Assembly (NCBI GenBank): GCA_026196275.1
Contig: JAPHTQ010000061.1
Coordinates: forward strand, 24,202-88,201
Reading direction: 5' to 3'
Source: Gammaproteobacteria bacterium
Lineage (GTDB): Bacteria > Pseudomonadota > Gammaproteobacteria > Thiohalomonadales > Thiohalomonadaceae
Length of the DNA: 64,000 bases
This document shows, piece after piece, positions 47,027 through 55,705 of this stretch; the first letter of the stretch is position 1; every line of letters begins with the position of its first letter. The notes below the pieces were generated by a model. The model worked only from the letters and a program-made list of their open reading frames with translations. It ran no database searches and had not been told where the DNA came from. The translations under genes were made by a program, and so were the position numbers.

Positions 47027-47514
47027 AACAGTATTTGATGTCGCTACAATCGCGAGAGCGCTACACCCTGCTGTCCGGTGCCGTGGTGTTGCTTCTGCTG
47101 CTGGTTTACCTGCTGTTGATTGAACCGTTCGTGCTGGAGCTGAATCGGCTGGAAAAAAGCGTTGCGGCGCAGCAACAGGAGTTGGCGTGGATGCAGGATG
47201 CGGTGGCGCAGGTGCAGAAGCTGCGGGCAGCGGGCAGCGACAGGCCCCGGGCCCAGACCGGCCAGTCGCTGTTGAGCCTGGTGGACACGACGGCCCGGGA
47301 ACTGGGGTTGGGCGCTGCACTCAAACAGCTCAGTCCGGTGGGTGAGAAGGTCCGTATCCGGCTTGAACAGGCCTCCTTCGATACCATGCTGCGCTGGCTC
47401 GGCAGGCTGGAGCAGCAGGCCGGGGTCGGGGTGGATACCCTGACCCTTGAGCGTCTCTCTGAGTCGGGCATGATCAACGCCACCGTGGTGTTGCAGCCGG
47501 GGAGAGACGTATGA
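47023..47514 (+). CDS. gspM: type II secretion system protein M
   Basis: A 163-residue bitopic platform protein: short cytoplasmic start, one helix (about 17-38), coiled coil (about 40-70) and a periplasmic ferredoxin-like domain. ATGA overlaps on both sides couple it to gspL and gspN. Confidence 0.9.
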   Translation: MKQYLMSLQSRERYTLLSGAVVLLLLLVYLLLIEPFVLELNRLEKSVAAQQQELAWMQDAVAQVQKLRAAGSDRPRAQTGQSLLSLVDTTARELGLGAALKQLSPVGEKVRIRLEQASFDTMLRWLGRLEQQAGVGVDTLTLERLSESGMINATVVLQPGRDV

Positions 47515-48281
47515 GGCGCTGGCTCGGTTATGGCTTGCTGGGTCTTGTCGCCTACGGGCTCTTTCTGTTGCTGCTCTTCCCGGCCCATTTTGCCTGGTCC
47601 TTTGCAGCCGAACCGCTCAGACAACAGCTCCCGCAAATTGAGATCGCCGGTGTCAGCGGCCGTTTATGGCAGGGAGAGGCCGTCTCGGTACGTTACAATT
47701 CCCGTCAGGTCGGCAGGCTGCAGTGGCGCCTCAAGCCCCTGTCGTTGCTGAGCGGCAAGCTCGGGCTGCCGATCTCGCTGCAGTTGCCGCAGGGCTATCT
47801 GCAGGCTGATCTGCTCCTTCCGCTTGATCGCTCAATGCTGCAGGCCACTGAGCTGAAAGGGCAGTTGCCGCTGGCATATCTGCAGACACTCTTTCCCTAC
47901 TATCCGGTAACGGTTGACGGGACGCTGGCGCTCGATGTGAGTGAGATGTCGGTAACCGCAGACGGCCGGCCGCAGGCGTTGCGCGGGCGTGTCAATTGGC
48001 TCGGCGCCAGTCTGGTGGCACCGCAGGCGCTGGCCTTTGGCGACCTGCAGGCCGATCTGGAATTGGACGGGGAGGGCGCCATCCGTGCCCAACTGCGCGA
48101 CCTTGGCGGGCCGCTGACGCTGGATGCGCAGTTTATACTCCAGCCACAGGGTAGTTACACGATCAGCGGCACCGTGGCGGCCACTAACGGCGCCTCCGAT
48201 GGACTGCGCCAGGCACTGGGCTGGTTGGGTAAACCGGACCGTAATGGTCGCTACCGCCTCGACTGGAAGGGGCGGCTATAA
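47511..48281 (+). CDS. gspN: type II secretion system protein N
   Basis: A 256-residue protein with one N-terminal helix (about 5-27) and a periplasmic beta-rich part (PEIAGVSGRLWQGEA-like region, LQWRLKPLSLLSGKLGL) typical of GspN. It is an accessory T2SS gene found in only part of the systems, and the last gene of this operon. Confidence 0.88.
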   Translation: MRRWLGYGLLGLVAYGLFLLLLFPAHFAWSFAAEPLRQQLPQIEIAGVSGRLWQGEAVSVRYNSRQVGRLQWRLKPLSLLSGKLGLPISLQLPQGYLQADLLLPLDRSMLQATELKGQLPLAYLQTLFPYYPVTVDGTLALDVSEMSVTADGRPQALRGRVNWLGASLVAPQALAFGDLQADLELDGEGAIRAQLRDLGGPLTLDAQFILQPQGSYTISGTVAATNGASDGLRQALGWLGKPDRNGRYRLDWKGRL

Positions 48282-48329
48282 CGGGGTGCATAGCGGCCAT
48301 TCCATTGTCGGACTGGAGCTGGTTACTGC

Positions 48330-49307
48330 TCAGGGCTGAAGTTTTCGCTGCAGTCTGCCGATCGTTCCCTCGTCCAGGATGATCGACTCGGCCTGCTGGC
48401 GGACTTGCAGGGCCTTTTCCGTTTCCCCCAGTTGCGTATAGATTGCGTCGAGCAGATAGAGCACCTCGCGACTTCCGATGCGGTCCATTATCCACAACCG
48501 TATATAGAGCGCCCGTTGCAGCGTGTCCTCCGCCAGGAGCCACTGTTGCTGCGCCATTTGCAGGCGTGCCATCTCGCTCAGGGTGGCCGCAATGGCGGGG
48601 CGGTGCGCCGCACTGCGGTACTGTTCCAGTGCTTCGTTCAGCAGCTCAAGTGCCGCCGAAAACGCATTCTCGCGCTGTTTCAATGTCGCCTTGAAGCGGC
48701 TCAATCGTGCAGCGTGCAGCGGCGTCGTACCATCGTGGCGTTCCAGACTGGCTTCGAGACGACGCAGCCAGCGTTCGGTCTCTGCCGGGTTTTCGTTGAT
48801 TTGTGAGAAGGCGATATCGGTGCGCAGGATCACGGCGGTCAGTTGCAGCAGGCTCGGCGTGGCGAGCGGCTGGTCATCGTCTGCGAAGTGCGGCAATAGT
48901 GGCTGCAGCAGGGGCTCGACCTTCTCCTGCTCCCGTTCCCGCCAGTAAAGCTGGGCACGCATCATCCTGAGGCGATCAAGGTAGCGGGGTGGCTCACTGC
49001 GCTGTGCGGCTTGCTCGGCCTGGTCCAGGTGTTGCAGAGCCGCCCGGGCGTTTCCGGTAGCCATGGCGGTCTCGGCCAGATTGATCAGGCTTTGCAGCAT
49101 GCCGTGAGTGTCATCGATGCTGCGGTAGTGTGCCAGTGCCTTGGTGAAAAAATCGGTGGCAGTGGCGTAGTCACTGTTGCCATAGGCGGTGACACCGTGC
49201 TCGAGATAGTACTCGCTCTTGCGTAATACCTCGGGACGCGTGTCACTGACGCTGCCGCAGCCGCTCAGCACGACCCCGAGCAGCAACAGGATGATAATTC
49301 TATTCAT
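48330..49307 (-). CDS. TPR-containing lipoprotein next to the MCE/ABC genes
   Basis: A 325-residue lipoprotein from ATG 49307: lipobox LSGC in the first 20 residues, then helical repeats of TPR type (for example YYLEHGVTAYGNSDYATATDFFTKALAHYR). It overlaps the end of the MCE gene and is last in a four-gene operon. In related operons this place often holds a PqiC/DUF330-type lipoprotein; here a TPR protein takes it. A role as outer-membrane partner of the lipid transporter is an inference. Confidence 0.75.
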   Translation of the reverse strand: MNRIIILLLLGVVLSGCGSVSDTRPEVLRKSEYYLEHGVTAYGNSDYATATDFFTKALAHYRSIDDTHGMLQSLINLAETAMATGNARAALQHLDQAEQAAQRSEPPRYLDRLRMMRAQLYWREREQEKVEPLLQPLLPHFADDDQPLATPSLLQLTAVILRTDIAFSQINENPAETERWLRRLEASLERHDGTTPLHAARLSRFKATLKQRENAFSAALELLNEALEQYRSAAHRPAIAATLSEMARLQMAQQQWLLAEDTLQRALYIRLWIMDRIGSREVLYLLDAIYTQLGETEKALQVRQQAESIILDEGTIGRLQRKLQP

Positions 49308-50337
49308 GTTGCGGCTGGATCCCAATCAGTCTCTCCTTCTCCCGCGCCTCCTCACTGGAAAAGAGCCAGGAGTTGGCGATCCCCTCCAGCAGCCGATCGG
49401 TCTGTTCCATCAAGACATTCATCCGGGTGATGAGATCGGGCAGTTGCTTGGCCTCGAGGTTGAGGCTGGTGAGGGTAGTGTTGATGTTATCGACCATGGT
49501 GCGGGTGCCGTGCACCAGCTGCGGGAACTCCTGTGAGGCCTCGCCGGTGGCGTCGGTAATGGTGGTGACATTCTCCAGCACCGGTTCCATCTGCATCAGA
49601 CGCCCCTCGGCCTGGATCAGGGTTTTTTCCAGGGCGGATACGCTTTGCTCAAGTTGACGCCGGAACTCTTCGTCGTACAGCGCCATCCCCAGCGCGCCCT
49701 TGTCCGAGCCGAGTTGCTCGCCAAGACGGCGCAGATTGCCTGAGGCGTGTTCCAGATTGGCAACAATGTTTTCGATACTGGCCGGTTTTATCGCCTGCAT
49801 CACTTCAGCAAAACGCTGAACGGAAGACTCTGCAGCATGCACCACCGGGGTCAACTCGGCGATCAGTGCATCCATCGACAGCGGCTCCTCTACCTCAAGG
49901 GTGGCGCCGTCGGCCAGCACTGGCTGCTGCGGTGAACCGGCCTCGATATCAATGGTGGAACGGCCGAAGACCGAAAGCTTGCCGATCGCCGCCTGTGAGT
50001 CCTGGCGTATCAGTTCGCGATAACGCTCGAACACCTGCATGGTGATGTGGATGCGGTGGTCCGGGGCGATGTCGATACGGGTGACCTTGCCCACTTCGAT
50101 GCCGGAGACCTTAACCACTGTTTCGGTGGAGATCCCTTCGGCGTTCTTCAGGTAGGCATTCAGCGTGATGGTCTCTTCGAACAGGTTGGCGGTTTTGCTG
50201 TTGACGAAAAACAGCAAAAAGATCACCGCCAGCGCGCTCAGCACAAACACGCCCACCAGCCGCTCCTGCGAGGAGTAGCTCATGCGGTGGATATAGTGCA
50301 CCTGTTGCTGGTGAAGGTCCTGGTCATTCATTGTCAT
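49300..50337 (-). CDS. MCE-domain (MlaD-like) lipid transport protein
   Basis: A 345-residue protein with one membrane helix (about 26-46), an MCE domain (about 48-130, with VKVSGIEVGKVTRIDI and GRSTIDIEAG) and a long helical C-terminal part (about 150-330) that is predicted to form a coiled-coil bundle. It lies after the permease and ATPase genes, as in Mla/Ttg2 systems for lipid transport between membranes. ATG 50331 is an alternative start. Confidence 0.88.
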   Translation of the reverse strand: MTMNDQDLHQQQVHYIHRMSYSSQERLVGVFVLSALAVIFLLFFVNSKTANLFEETITLNAYLKNAEGISTETVVKVSGIEVGKVTRIDIAPDHRIHITMQVFERYRELIRQDSQAAIGKLSVFGRSTIDIEAGSPQQPVLADGATLEVEEPLSMDALIAELTPVVHAAESSVQRFAEVMQAIKPASIENIVANLEHASGNLRRLGEQLGSDKGALGMALYDEEFRRQLEQSVSALEKTLIQAEGRLMQMEPVLENVTTITDATGEASQEFPQLVHGTRTMVDNINTTLTSLNLEAKQLPDLITRMNVLMEQTDRLLEGIANSWLFSSEEAREKERLIGIQPQHE

Positions 50338-51092
50338 TAGAGATGGTAAGTGTCCCGGTAGCGTTGCAGGTGATCTGTTACCGCCGAATCACCACTGCGA
50401 ACAAACGCCTCCCAGGAATCAAAATAGAGGATTTTCTGTGCCCCGGCAAAGATAATCCGATCAGCCTGTTGCCGGGCAAAGCGCAAATTTGCGGTGGAAA
50501 TCACCAGGGCGTGCTCCTGTGCCCAGAGACGGAGGAAGTCGTTGAGGTCCGCATGTTCATGCACATCAAGTTCATGATAGGGCTCATCCAGAAACAGCAC
50601 CGCCGGATCGAGTATCGCTGCCCTGGCGATGGCCAGTTGAGTGCGCTCAAGCGGTGTGAGGTAGGCGGGGAGAACGTTCAGATCGGCCTGGCAGTGCAGC
50701 GCTGCGAGCAGCTGCCGTGCCGCCTCCTCGGCATCACGGCGGTTCATGGTCTTGTGGTAGAGCGCCGGCAGCACCAGATTTTCCATACCGTTAAGCACCG
50801 ACAGCAGAGGGGCGTTGTGCGCCACATAGCCCAGTTGGCGACGCAGTTGCTGCCATTGTAGCTGTCCGATCCGCTGCAGTGATTCGCCGAACAACAGCAG
50901 CTCGCCTCCGCATATCGCATCGATGCCGGCCATCGTCCGCAGGTAGGCGGTGAGGGTTGCGTGGTCGCTGCCGAGAAGACAGGTGGTGCCGGAGGTGTTG
51001 AGCTCGATACTGAAGGCGGGGAGTTTCTCTCCTCTTACCTCGTCCCGGGGAACGACAGCATTCGCCCTGATCGGCAGTGGCGTAGCCATCAC
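50337..51092 (-). CDS. degenerate ABC-type ATPase (MlaF-like position)
   Basis: A 251-residue protein in the ABC ATPase fold. The Walker A region reads LLGSDHATLTAYL (39-51) with no lysine or GKS/T. The Q loop has histidine (YVAHNAPL), the signature is LTPLERTQ (145-152) instead of LSGGQ, and the switch histidine is replaced (VISTANLRF). Walker B, VLFLDEP (165-171), is kept. Start and stop overlap both neighbours, so the gene is coupled and not a random remnant. It may not hydrolyse ATP by the usual mechanism. Confidence 0.85.
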   Translation of the reverse strand: MMATPLPIRANAVVPRDEVRGEKLPAFSIELNTSGTTCLLGSDHATLTAYLRTMAGIDAICGGELLLFGESLQRIGQLQWQQLRRQLGYVAHNAPLLSVLNGMENLVLPALYHKTMNRRDAEEAARQLLAALHCQADLNVLPAYLTPLERTQLAIARAAILDPAVLFLDEPYHELDVHEHADLNDFLRLWAQEHALVISTANLRFARQQADRIIFAGAQKILYFDSWEAFVRSGDSAVTDHLQRYRDTYHL

Positions 51093-51901
51093 CCGTTTCC
51101 CGCCAGCGCAATCAGTGCATTGAGGATGAAAATAAGGCTCAGACTGTTCACGATGGCCCGCTGTGACTGTTGCGGCACCTCGGTAACGGAGGCTTTAACA
51201 CGCAAACCATGAAAGCAGGCAACGGCACCGATCAACAGGCCGAACACCAGGTTCTTGAGCAGAAAGGTGATGAGGTCGTAGGGCGCGAAGGCCAGAGGAA
51301 TATCGGTCAGGTAGGTGAAATAACCGGAATTGACGAACAAGCCGGCGGCCATTACCCCGCTGACCACCGTGATAAAGGAGAAGTAGACCGCCAGCACCAT
51401 CTGCGAGATGGTGGTGCCGAGCAGCCGTGGGGTGACGAAAAAATGGTTGACGTTGATGCCCAGCAACTCCAGCCCCTCGATCTCCCGGTTCAGTCTCATA
51501 TTGCCCAGGTCCACGGCGATGGCCGAACCGGAGCGGCCGATGAGTACGATGGCGGTGAGCAGGGGGCCGAGTTCCAGCGCCACCACCTGGGTCAGGATGG
51601 TAATGACATCCTTTGCTTCACCGAACACCTGTACGGTGATGATCAGCTGGCTCACGATACCCAGTCCGGTGGCCAGGGAGAGCAGAGTGATTACCGGTAG
51701 CGCGTCGATGCCGCCGAAGATGAGTTGGCCGACCAGGCTGCGGTAGGTGGCGCGGTTAAGCAGTTTGCTTGCCTGACGCCAGTCATGCAGAGCGCGAATG
51801 ATGAATGCCGTCAGATCGATGAGGTAGTTGGGCAGGCGCAACGCCTGCCGACCGGACATACCGGTGAGGTTGTGGAGACGTGAGGGAGTCCGGTTGCTCA
51901 T
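51089..51901 (-). CDS. MlaE-like ABC permease
   Basis: A 270-residue membrane protein with about six helices, and IVLIGRSGSAIAVDLGNMRLNREIEGLELLGIN, the conserved EQ-like loop of MlaE permeases. It is the first gene of the four-gene lipid-transport operon and overlaps the ATPase by four bases. Confidence 0.9.
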   Translation of the reverse strand: MSNRTPSRLHNLTGMSGRQALRLPNYLIDLTAFIIRALHDWRQASKLLNRATYRSLVGQLIFGGIDALPVITLLSLATGLGIVSQLIITVQVFGEAKDVITILTQVVALELGPLLTAIVLIGRSGSAIAVDLGNMRLNREIEGLELLGINVNHFFVTPRLLGTTISQMVLAVYFSFITVVSGVMAAGLFVNSGYFTYLTDIPLAFAPYDLITFLLKNLVFGLLIGAVACFHGLRVKASVTEVPQQSQRAIVNSLSLIFILNALIALAGNG

Positions 51902-51966
51902 GGAGGGATTATCTGCCTTTTTCCCTCATGGTTGCAAAACTCCGCTTCAGCGCTGGACAGACATAG

Positions 51967-53079
51967 TCACTGCCGGACAAGGTGGCGTAACTGTATGACA
52001 AACAGCAGCAGGGCAGCCGCGGCCGGTAGCCAGCCCCAGTCACTCCAGTCCCAGGCGCTGAGCGCTCCTGCGCCGATGAACAGCACAACGCGCAACAGGC
52101 CGAAACGGGCGAGACCTTCCCTCGCCTGGCTGTGCCACGGCGTCTGCATGCCCGGACGTAGCCAGAGCGGAAGCAGGTACCCCGCTGCGCCGGTGATCAG
52201 CGGCAAGAGAAAGGCGAAGAGGTAGGCGATGCTCGCCTGGGAGGTGGACAAAAATCCCGCAGCATGGCCTGCACCGAAGAGGAGGATAGCGATAAAACCG
52301 GCCAGTCCCCCGGCGATCGCCGTGGCGCTGCCATTCCATTTTTCTGGTGCCTTCCGATAGAGCGTGTGCCAGGCCGTAGCGAGACGGAGGCTCGGCAGCA
52401 GCCACACCACCACTCCCGGCCAGACAAGCAATCCTTGCCAGGCGGCACCGCCGGCGATCAGAAGGGTTCCCGAAAGCACCCATCTCAAATCCCGGCGCAG
52501 GCGCTGAGCGACCCCGGGGTCGGGCTGGCCCGCAGCGGTGGGCAGCAATACCTGCAGCGTCCCCACTGCCGTAATGCCAATGAACCCGAGTGTATTGAGA
52601 TGCAGGTGAAAGCGGCGTAGTGGCAGGTACTGGGATGGCCACAGTTGCATCAGCACAACGGCGAGTAGCCCCAGCAGCAGACAGCCCATGGCTGTCAGAT
52701 ACCAGTATGTGCCGGGGTGTGGATTGCCCAGGCTCTTGCGGGAGAGGCGAACGATCCAGCCGGAAATTATTACCGTGCCGAGGATGCCGATGAGCGCCGC
52801 CACAGTGCGCATGGCAACGGCGGATGAGGGGAAGAGGAACGAGCTGACTGCCAGCAGACCGGCAAGCAGCATCAGCCAGGGCAGCCTGTTCAGGCGCTTG
52901 TCGGTCCCCATTGTGCGAGTGAGCACCGGCACAAAGTGCAGCATGGCGCCGGCAATGAGCGGCATGGCGCCACTGGCCAGCGCCAGGTGAACGGGCACCG
53001 CAGTGGCGAAGCCCGCGGTGTAGGTAAGCATCGCTCCGGCGAAGGCCGCCAGAGCGAGTATGACGAGGGCGAATAGCAT
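51967..53079 (-). CDS. NnrS-like / haem-copper-oxidase-like membrane protein
   Basis: A 370-residue protein with about 11-12 helices. Histidines lie in helices: PVHLALASGAMPLIAGAMLHFVPVL and FHLHLNTLGFIGITAVGTLQVLLP, a pattern that recalls NnrS and oxidase subunit I proteins. It is last in the nitric-oxide cluster, 10 bases after the DUF2249 gene. A role in NO tolerance is inferred from context. Confidence 0.65.
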   Translation of the reverse strand: MLFALVILALAAFAGAMLTYTAGFATAVPVHLALASGAMPLIAGAMLHFVPVLTRTMGTDKRLNRLPWLMLLAGLLAVSSFLFPSSAVAMRTVAALIGILGTVIISGWIVRLSRKSLGNPHPGTYWYLTAMGCLLLGLLAVVLMQLWPSQYLPLRRFHLHLNTLGFIGITAVGTLQVLLPTAAGQPDPGVAQRLRRDLRWVLSGTLLIAGGAAWQGLLVWPGVVVWLLPSLRLATAWHTLYRKAPEKWNGSATAIAGGLAGFIAILLFGAGHAAGFLSTSQASIAYLFAFLLPLITGAAGYLLPLWLRPGMQTPWHSQAREGLARFGLLRVVLFIGAGALSAWDWSDWGWLPAAAALLLFVIQLRHLVRQ

Positions 53080-53088
53080 CGCGCGAGA

Positions 53089-53355
53089 TTAGTTGTGCAT
53101 GCGCATGAAGTCGATCACGATCTGTCCTGGTTCACGCTGCACGTAGTTGATGGAGACCGACTCGCCGTAGCGCTGACGCAATTGATCAAGCAGCGGCAGG
53201 GGATCGTGGTCGTTGACAAACTGCATGGTCTCGCCCGGAACCAGCGCATCCAGGGCGCCGAAGATGGCTGCGTGTCGGAAGCGCTTGGCGATGCCGCGCG
53301 CATCGAACAGATAACGCATGTCAGGTGAGAGGTGCAGATGGGGATGTTGTGTCAT
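53089..53355 (-). CDS. DUF2249 domain protein
   Basis: An 88-residue protein with LDARGIAKRFRHAAIFGALDALVPGETMQFVNDHDPLPLL, the DUF2249 signature. Such proteins are often found with hemerythrins and NnrS in NO-responsive loci. AGGAGG lies just before the ATG on this strand. Confidence 0.8.
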   Translation of the reverse strand: MTQHPHLHLSPDMRYLFDARGIAKRFRHAAIFGALDALVPGETMQFVNDHDPLPLLDQLRQRYGESVSINYVQREPGQIVIDFMRMHN

Positions 53356-53401
53356 GGGATTTACCTCCTGGTTGTGAAGTGAATAGCTCTTTGCTGGGTG
53401 G

Positions 53402-53420
53402 CAGGGAACTTTGTTCCCTG
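53402..53420 (-). other. perfect hairpin between the hemerythrin and DUF2249 genes
   Basis: CAGGGAAC, three-base loop, GTTCCCTG. No T tract on either side, so an RNA structure or protein site is more likely than a terminator. Next to it GATGCA-TATT-TGCATC (53442-53457) has the halves of an NsrR-like site with shortened spacing. Confidence 0.4.
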
Positions 53421-53455
53421 GTTAAAGTGGCGCTGTTGGCAGATGCATATTTGCA

Positions 53456-53995
53456 TCACCCGTGCTTGCCATCATCGGTGATCGGCATATATAGGGGATA
53501 AAGCGTCGACTCCTCGCGGCTCATACGCTCATCAAGAACCTGACGTAGCTCATCCATATCCTTTTCGACAGTCTCCTGCAGCTCGCGACGGTTCGCAATA
53601 TCCTTGTATTTTTTGATCATCTTTCGTACCGAGTTGCCGATCTTTTCCATCTCGATTCGGTAGTCACGCAGCATTTCTCGAGCTTGCGTGTCGTAGGTGA
53701 AATAGGCATCCATGTAGGCATAGAGACGAACCTGTTCGGTAAGCAGATGGGAAGTGAGCAGGGTATCGAATCGATGCAGCAGGATGGGGACCTCTTCCAG
53801 ACGCTCACCACGGAGCGCCTCAAGCAGCATTTCGTGAAGTTTGAAAAACTGTTGGTGATCTGCCTTGAGTTCATCCACCAGGGTCGGTGAGTAACGAATA
53901 CCGGTGCCTGGTGCTGATTGATACTCCATGGCCTGTTTGCTGGAGGCACTGAATTGCTGCCAGCGGTTTAAAAAATGAGAAATCATACTACCCAT
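53456..53995 (-). CDS. hemerythrin-domain protein
   Basis: A 179-residue protein from ATG 53995, chosen because GGAG precedes it at suitable distance (ATG 54016 lies within that region). It has ELKADHQQFFKLHEMLL, HRFDTLLTSHLLTEQVRLY and a C-terminal REESTLYPLY, a variant of the H-HxxxE iron ligands of hemerythrins. Probably a di-iron protein handling NO or oxygen, within the NsrR-linked cluster. Confidence 0.75.
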   Translation of the reverse strand: MGSMISHFLNRWQQFSASSKQAMEYQSAPGTGIRYSPTLVDELKADHQQFFKLHEMLLEALRGERLEEVPILLHRFDTLLTSHLLTEQVRLYAYMDAYFTYDTQAREMLRDYRIEMEKIGNSVRKMIKKYKDIANRRELQETVEKDMDELRQVLDERMSREESTLYPLYMPITDDGKHG

Positions 53996-54078
53996 TAAAA
54001 ATATTCTCCGTATCACAAATTGTTTATTAAAAATCAGGTTACCTGAGGTGACGTCCTCAGCGTGTCACAGGATATTTA

Positions 54079-55278
54079 TCATGTCGGCGCCAAGTGCCGT
54101 TTTCGCCGTCCGCGCACGACCGCGGAGATAGTGTTCAGCAGAAACAGGATGATAGCGATACCGTTTAGCGCTGCAGCCAGTTGGTGGGCCTCCTGCCAGC
54201 CGAGCGGCTGCGAGAGCACGCGCAGGAGCAGAGAGAGTTGCAACAGAGCCCAGTGCAGATAGAAGAGGGGATGAAAAGGGACGGCAAGGCGTGTCACCGA
54301 TGGCAGGATCACCGGCGCGTGGCCGAAGATCATCGAGAAGACGAAGCCGAGGAAGATGGCATGCAGTACCGCATCGTAGGCGCTGCCGGCGAAGATACCG
54401 CCGGAGAAAAGACCGATAAGAGCGGCAACCGCCAGCCAGGCATAACCGGAGAGCAGGCAGATGGCCATGTAGCGGGTCAACCCCTGGCTGAGAATGGTAC
54501 GCCGTGCGATATCGTGACGTACCAGCCAGAGAGTAAGACCGAGCATGACCAACGCGAACGCCTCCTGTGCCAGCGGCAGTTGAAAACCGATCGCGGCGAG
54601 CGTCAAGAGCATAACGGCGATCAGTAGGGCAAACAGGGTGTGGGCCCCTGGAGTGGGGCGCAGCAGCCGGCTCAGTTCCAGGCGCTCACCGGCGATGGTG
54701 AGGATGAGAAATGCAGCCCACCAGGGAACCAGCTGGAATACGGAATTGCCGCCCAGCCACAGGAGATTACCCACCAACCAGGCTCCAGCGCCCAGCAGTA
54801 GTGTCAGGATATGGAATGCCGGTTGCCGCCGATAGGCGATATAGGTGGCAGCGGTAAGGCCGAGCGCGCCCAGCGTGAACAGGGCGGCACCGATAGTGAC
54901 GGGGGCCCCGGCGATCAATGAGACGGCCCCGGCGGCACTGGCTGCGGGGCCCAGGTAGACAAGGCGCCAGCCGACGGCCACTGCCCGCTCTAGGCCGATG
55001 AGTGTGCCGAGGAAACCGCAGATCATCAGTGGTCCGTGTAGTGCAATAAGCTCGGCCCTGGGCAGCGGTAGCGACCAGCCGAGGCGGACCTCGCCGGCAA
55101 TCACGCCGAGTAGCAGGGAGACAAAGCCGAGTGCCAGCATCGGCATACGCTGCCACGGCGTCAGGTCACGGTGCGGCATCTTTGCAGGACTGTTCAGGGT
55201 CTTTCCCCCTAGCTCACTCACGAATGTCTCCTCATGCCGGCTGCCCGGTGAATTCGGGCTTTGCCGTTTCTCTCCCAT
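54079..55278 (-). CDS. NnrS family membrane protein
   Basis: A 399-residue haem-copper-type membrane protein with about 12 helices. HGPLMICGFLGTLIGLERAVA and HAIFLGFVFSMIFGHAPVILP, both with conserved histidines, are NnrS signatures. NnrS protects against nitric oxide effects in several proteobacteria and is under NO-sensing regulators. AGGAG precedes ATG 55278, 10 bases after the DUF59 gene; ATG 55179 is an alternative start. Confidence 0.85.
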   Translation of the reverse strand: MGEKRQSPNSPGSRHEETFVSELGGKTLNSPAKMPHRDLTPWQRMPMLALGFVSLLLGVIAGEVRLGWSLPLPRAELIALHGPLMICGFLGTLIGLERAVAVGWRLVYLGPAASAAGAVSLIAGAPVTIGAALFTLGALGLTAATYIAYRRQPAFHILTLLLGAGAWLVGNLLWLGGNSVFQLVPWWAAFLILTIAGERLELSRLLRPTPGAHTLFALLIAVMLLTLAAIGFQLPLAQEAFALVMLGLTLWLVRHDIARRTILSQGLTRYMAICLLSGYAWLAVAALIGLFSGGIFAGSAYDAVLHAIFLGFVFSMIFGHAPVILPSVTRLAVPFHPLFYLHWALLQLSLLLRVLSQPLGWQEAHQLAAALNGIAIILFLLNTISAVVRGRRKRHLAPT

Positions 55279-55287
55279 CGACTCCTG

Positions 55288-55611
55288 TTACGCATCATCC
55301 CAGCCCAGATGCCGCTTCGCTTCCGTAGACATCCGATCCGTACTCCAGGGCGGTTCCCAGACCAACTCCACCTCCACCTGGCTAAGTTCCGGCCAGCGCC
55401 TGCGCAGTGCACCCTGTACCTCGTCCGTGATGTGGGAGGCCATTGGGCAGGCCGGCGAGGTCATGGTCATGCGAACGATCAGGTAACGACCGTCCTCGCT
55501 GAGCAGGACATCGTAGATCAGCCCCAGATCGACGATATTAACCCCCACCTCCGGATCGATGATTTCACGCAGAATATCGCGTATCGCCTCGGCGTTAATG
55601 GAGTCACTCAT
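55288..55611 (-). CDS. DUF59/MIP18 iron-sulfur assembly protein
   Basis: A 107-residue protein with IDPEVGVNIVDLGLIYDV and MTMTSPACPMASHITDEV, the DUF59 family (SufT/PaaD-like), which assists iron-sulfur cluster assembly. It begins an operon with nnrS, and its promoter region holds the NsrR-like palindrome, so it may repair clusters damaged by NO. Confidence 0.9.
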   Translation of the reverse strand: MSDSINAEAIRDILREIIDPEVGVNIVDLGLIYDVLLSEDGRYLIVRMTMTSPACPMASHITDEVQGALRRRWPELSQVEVELVWEPPWSTDRMSTEAKRHLGWDDA

Positions 55612-55624
55612 TACAGGTCCCCAA

Positions 55625-55647
55625 TAAATGTATTTGAAATGGATCTT
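55625..55647. promoter_or_regulatory. NsrR-box-like palindrome
   Basis: TAAATGTATTT, G, AAATGGATCTT: an 11-1-11 arrangement close to the consensus AAGATGYATTT-N-AAATRCATCTT of NsrR. It lies in the divergent region between the DUF59/nnrS operon and nsrR, 14 bases upstream of the DUF59 start codon. Confidence 0.7.
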
Positions 55648-55705
55648 TTATATATCATCTCCGTGGGCCATAATCAACATCTGAGATTCCACTTTTGGAG
55701 ATTCT

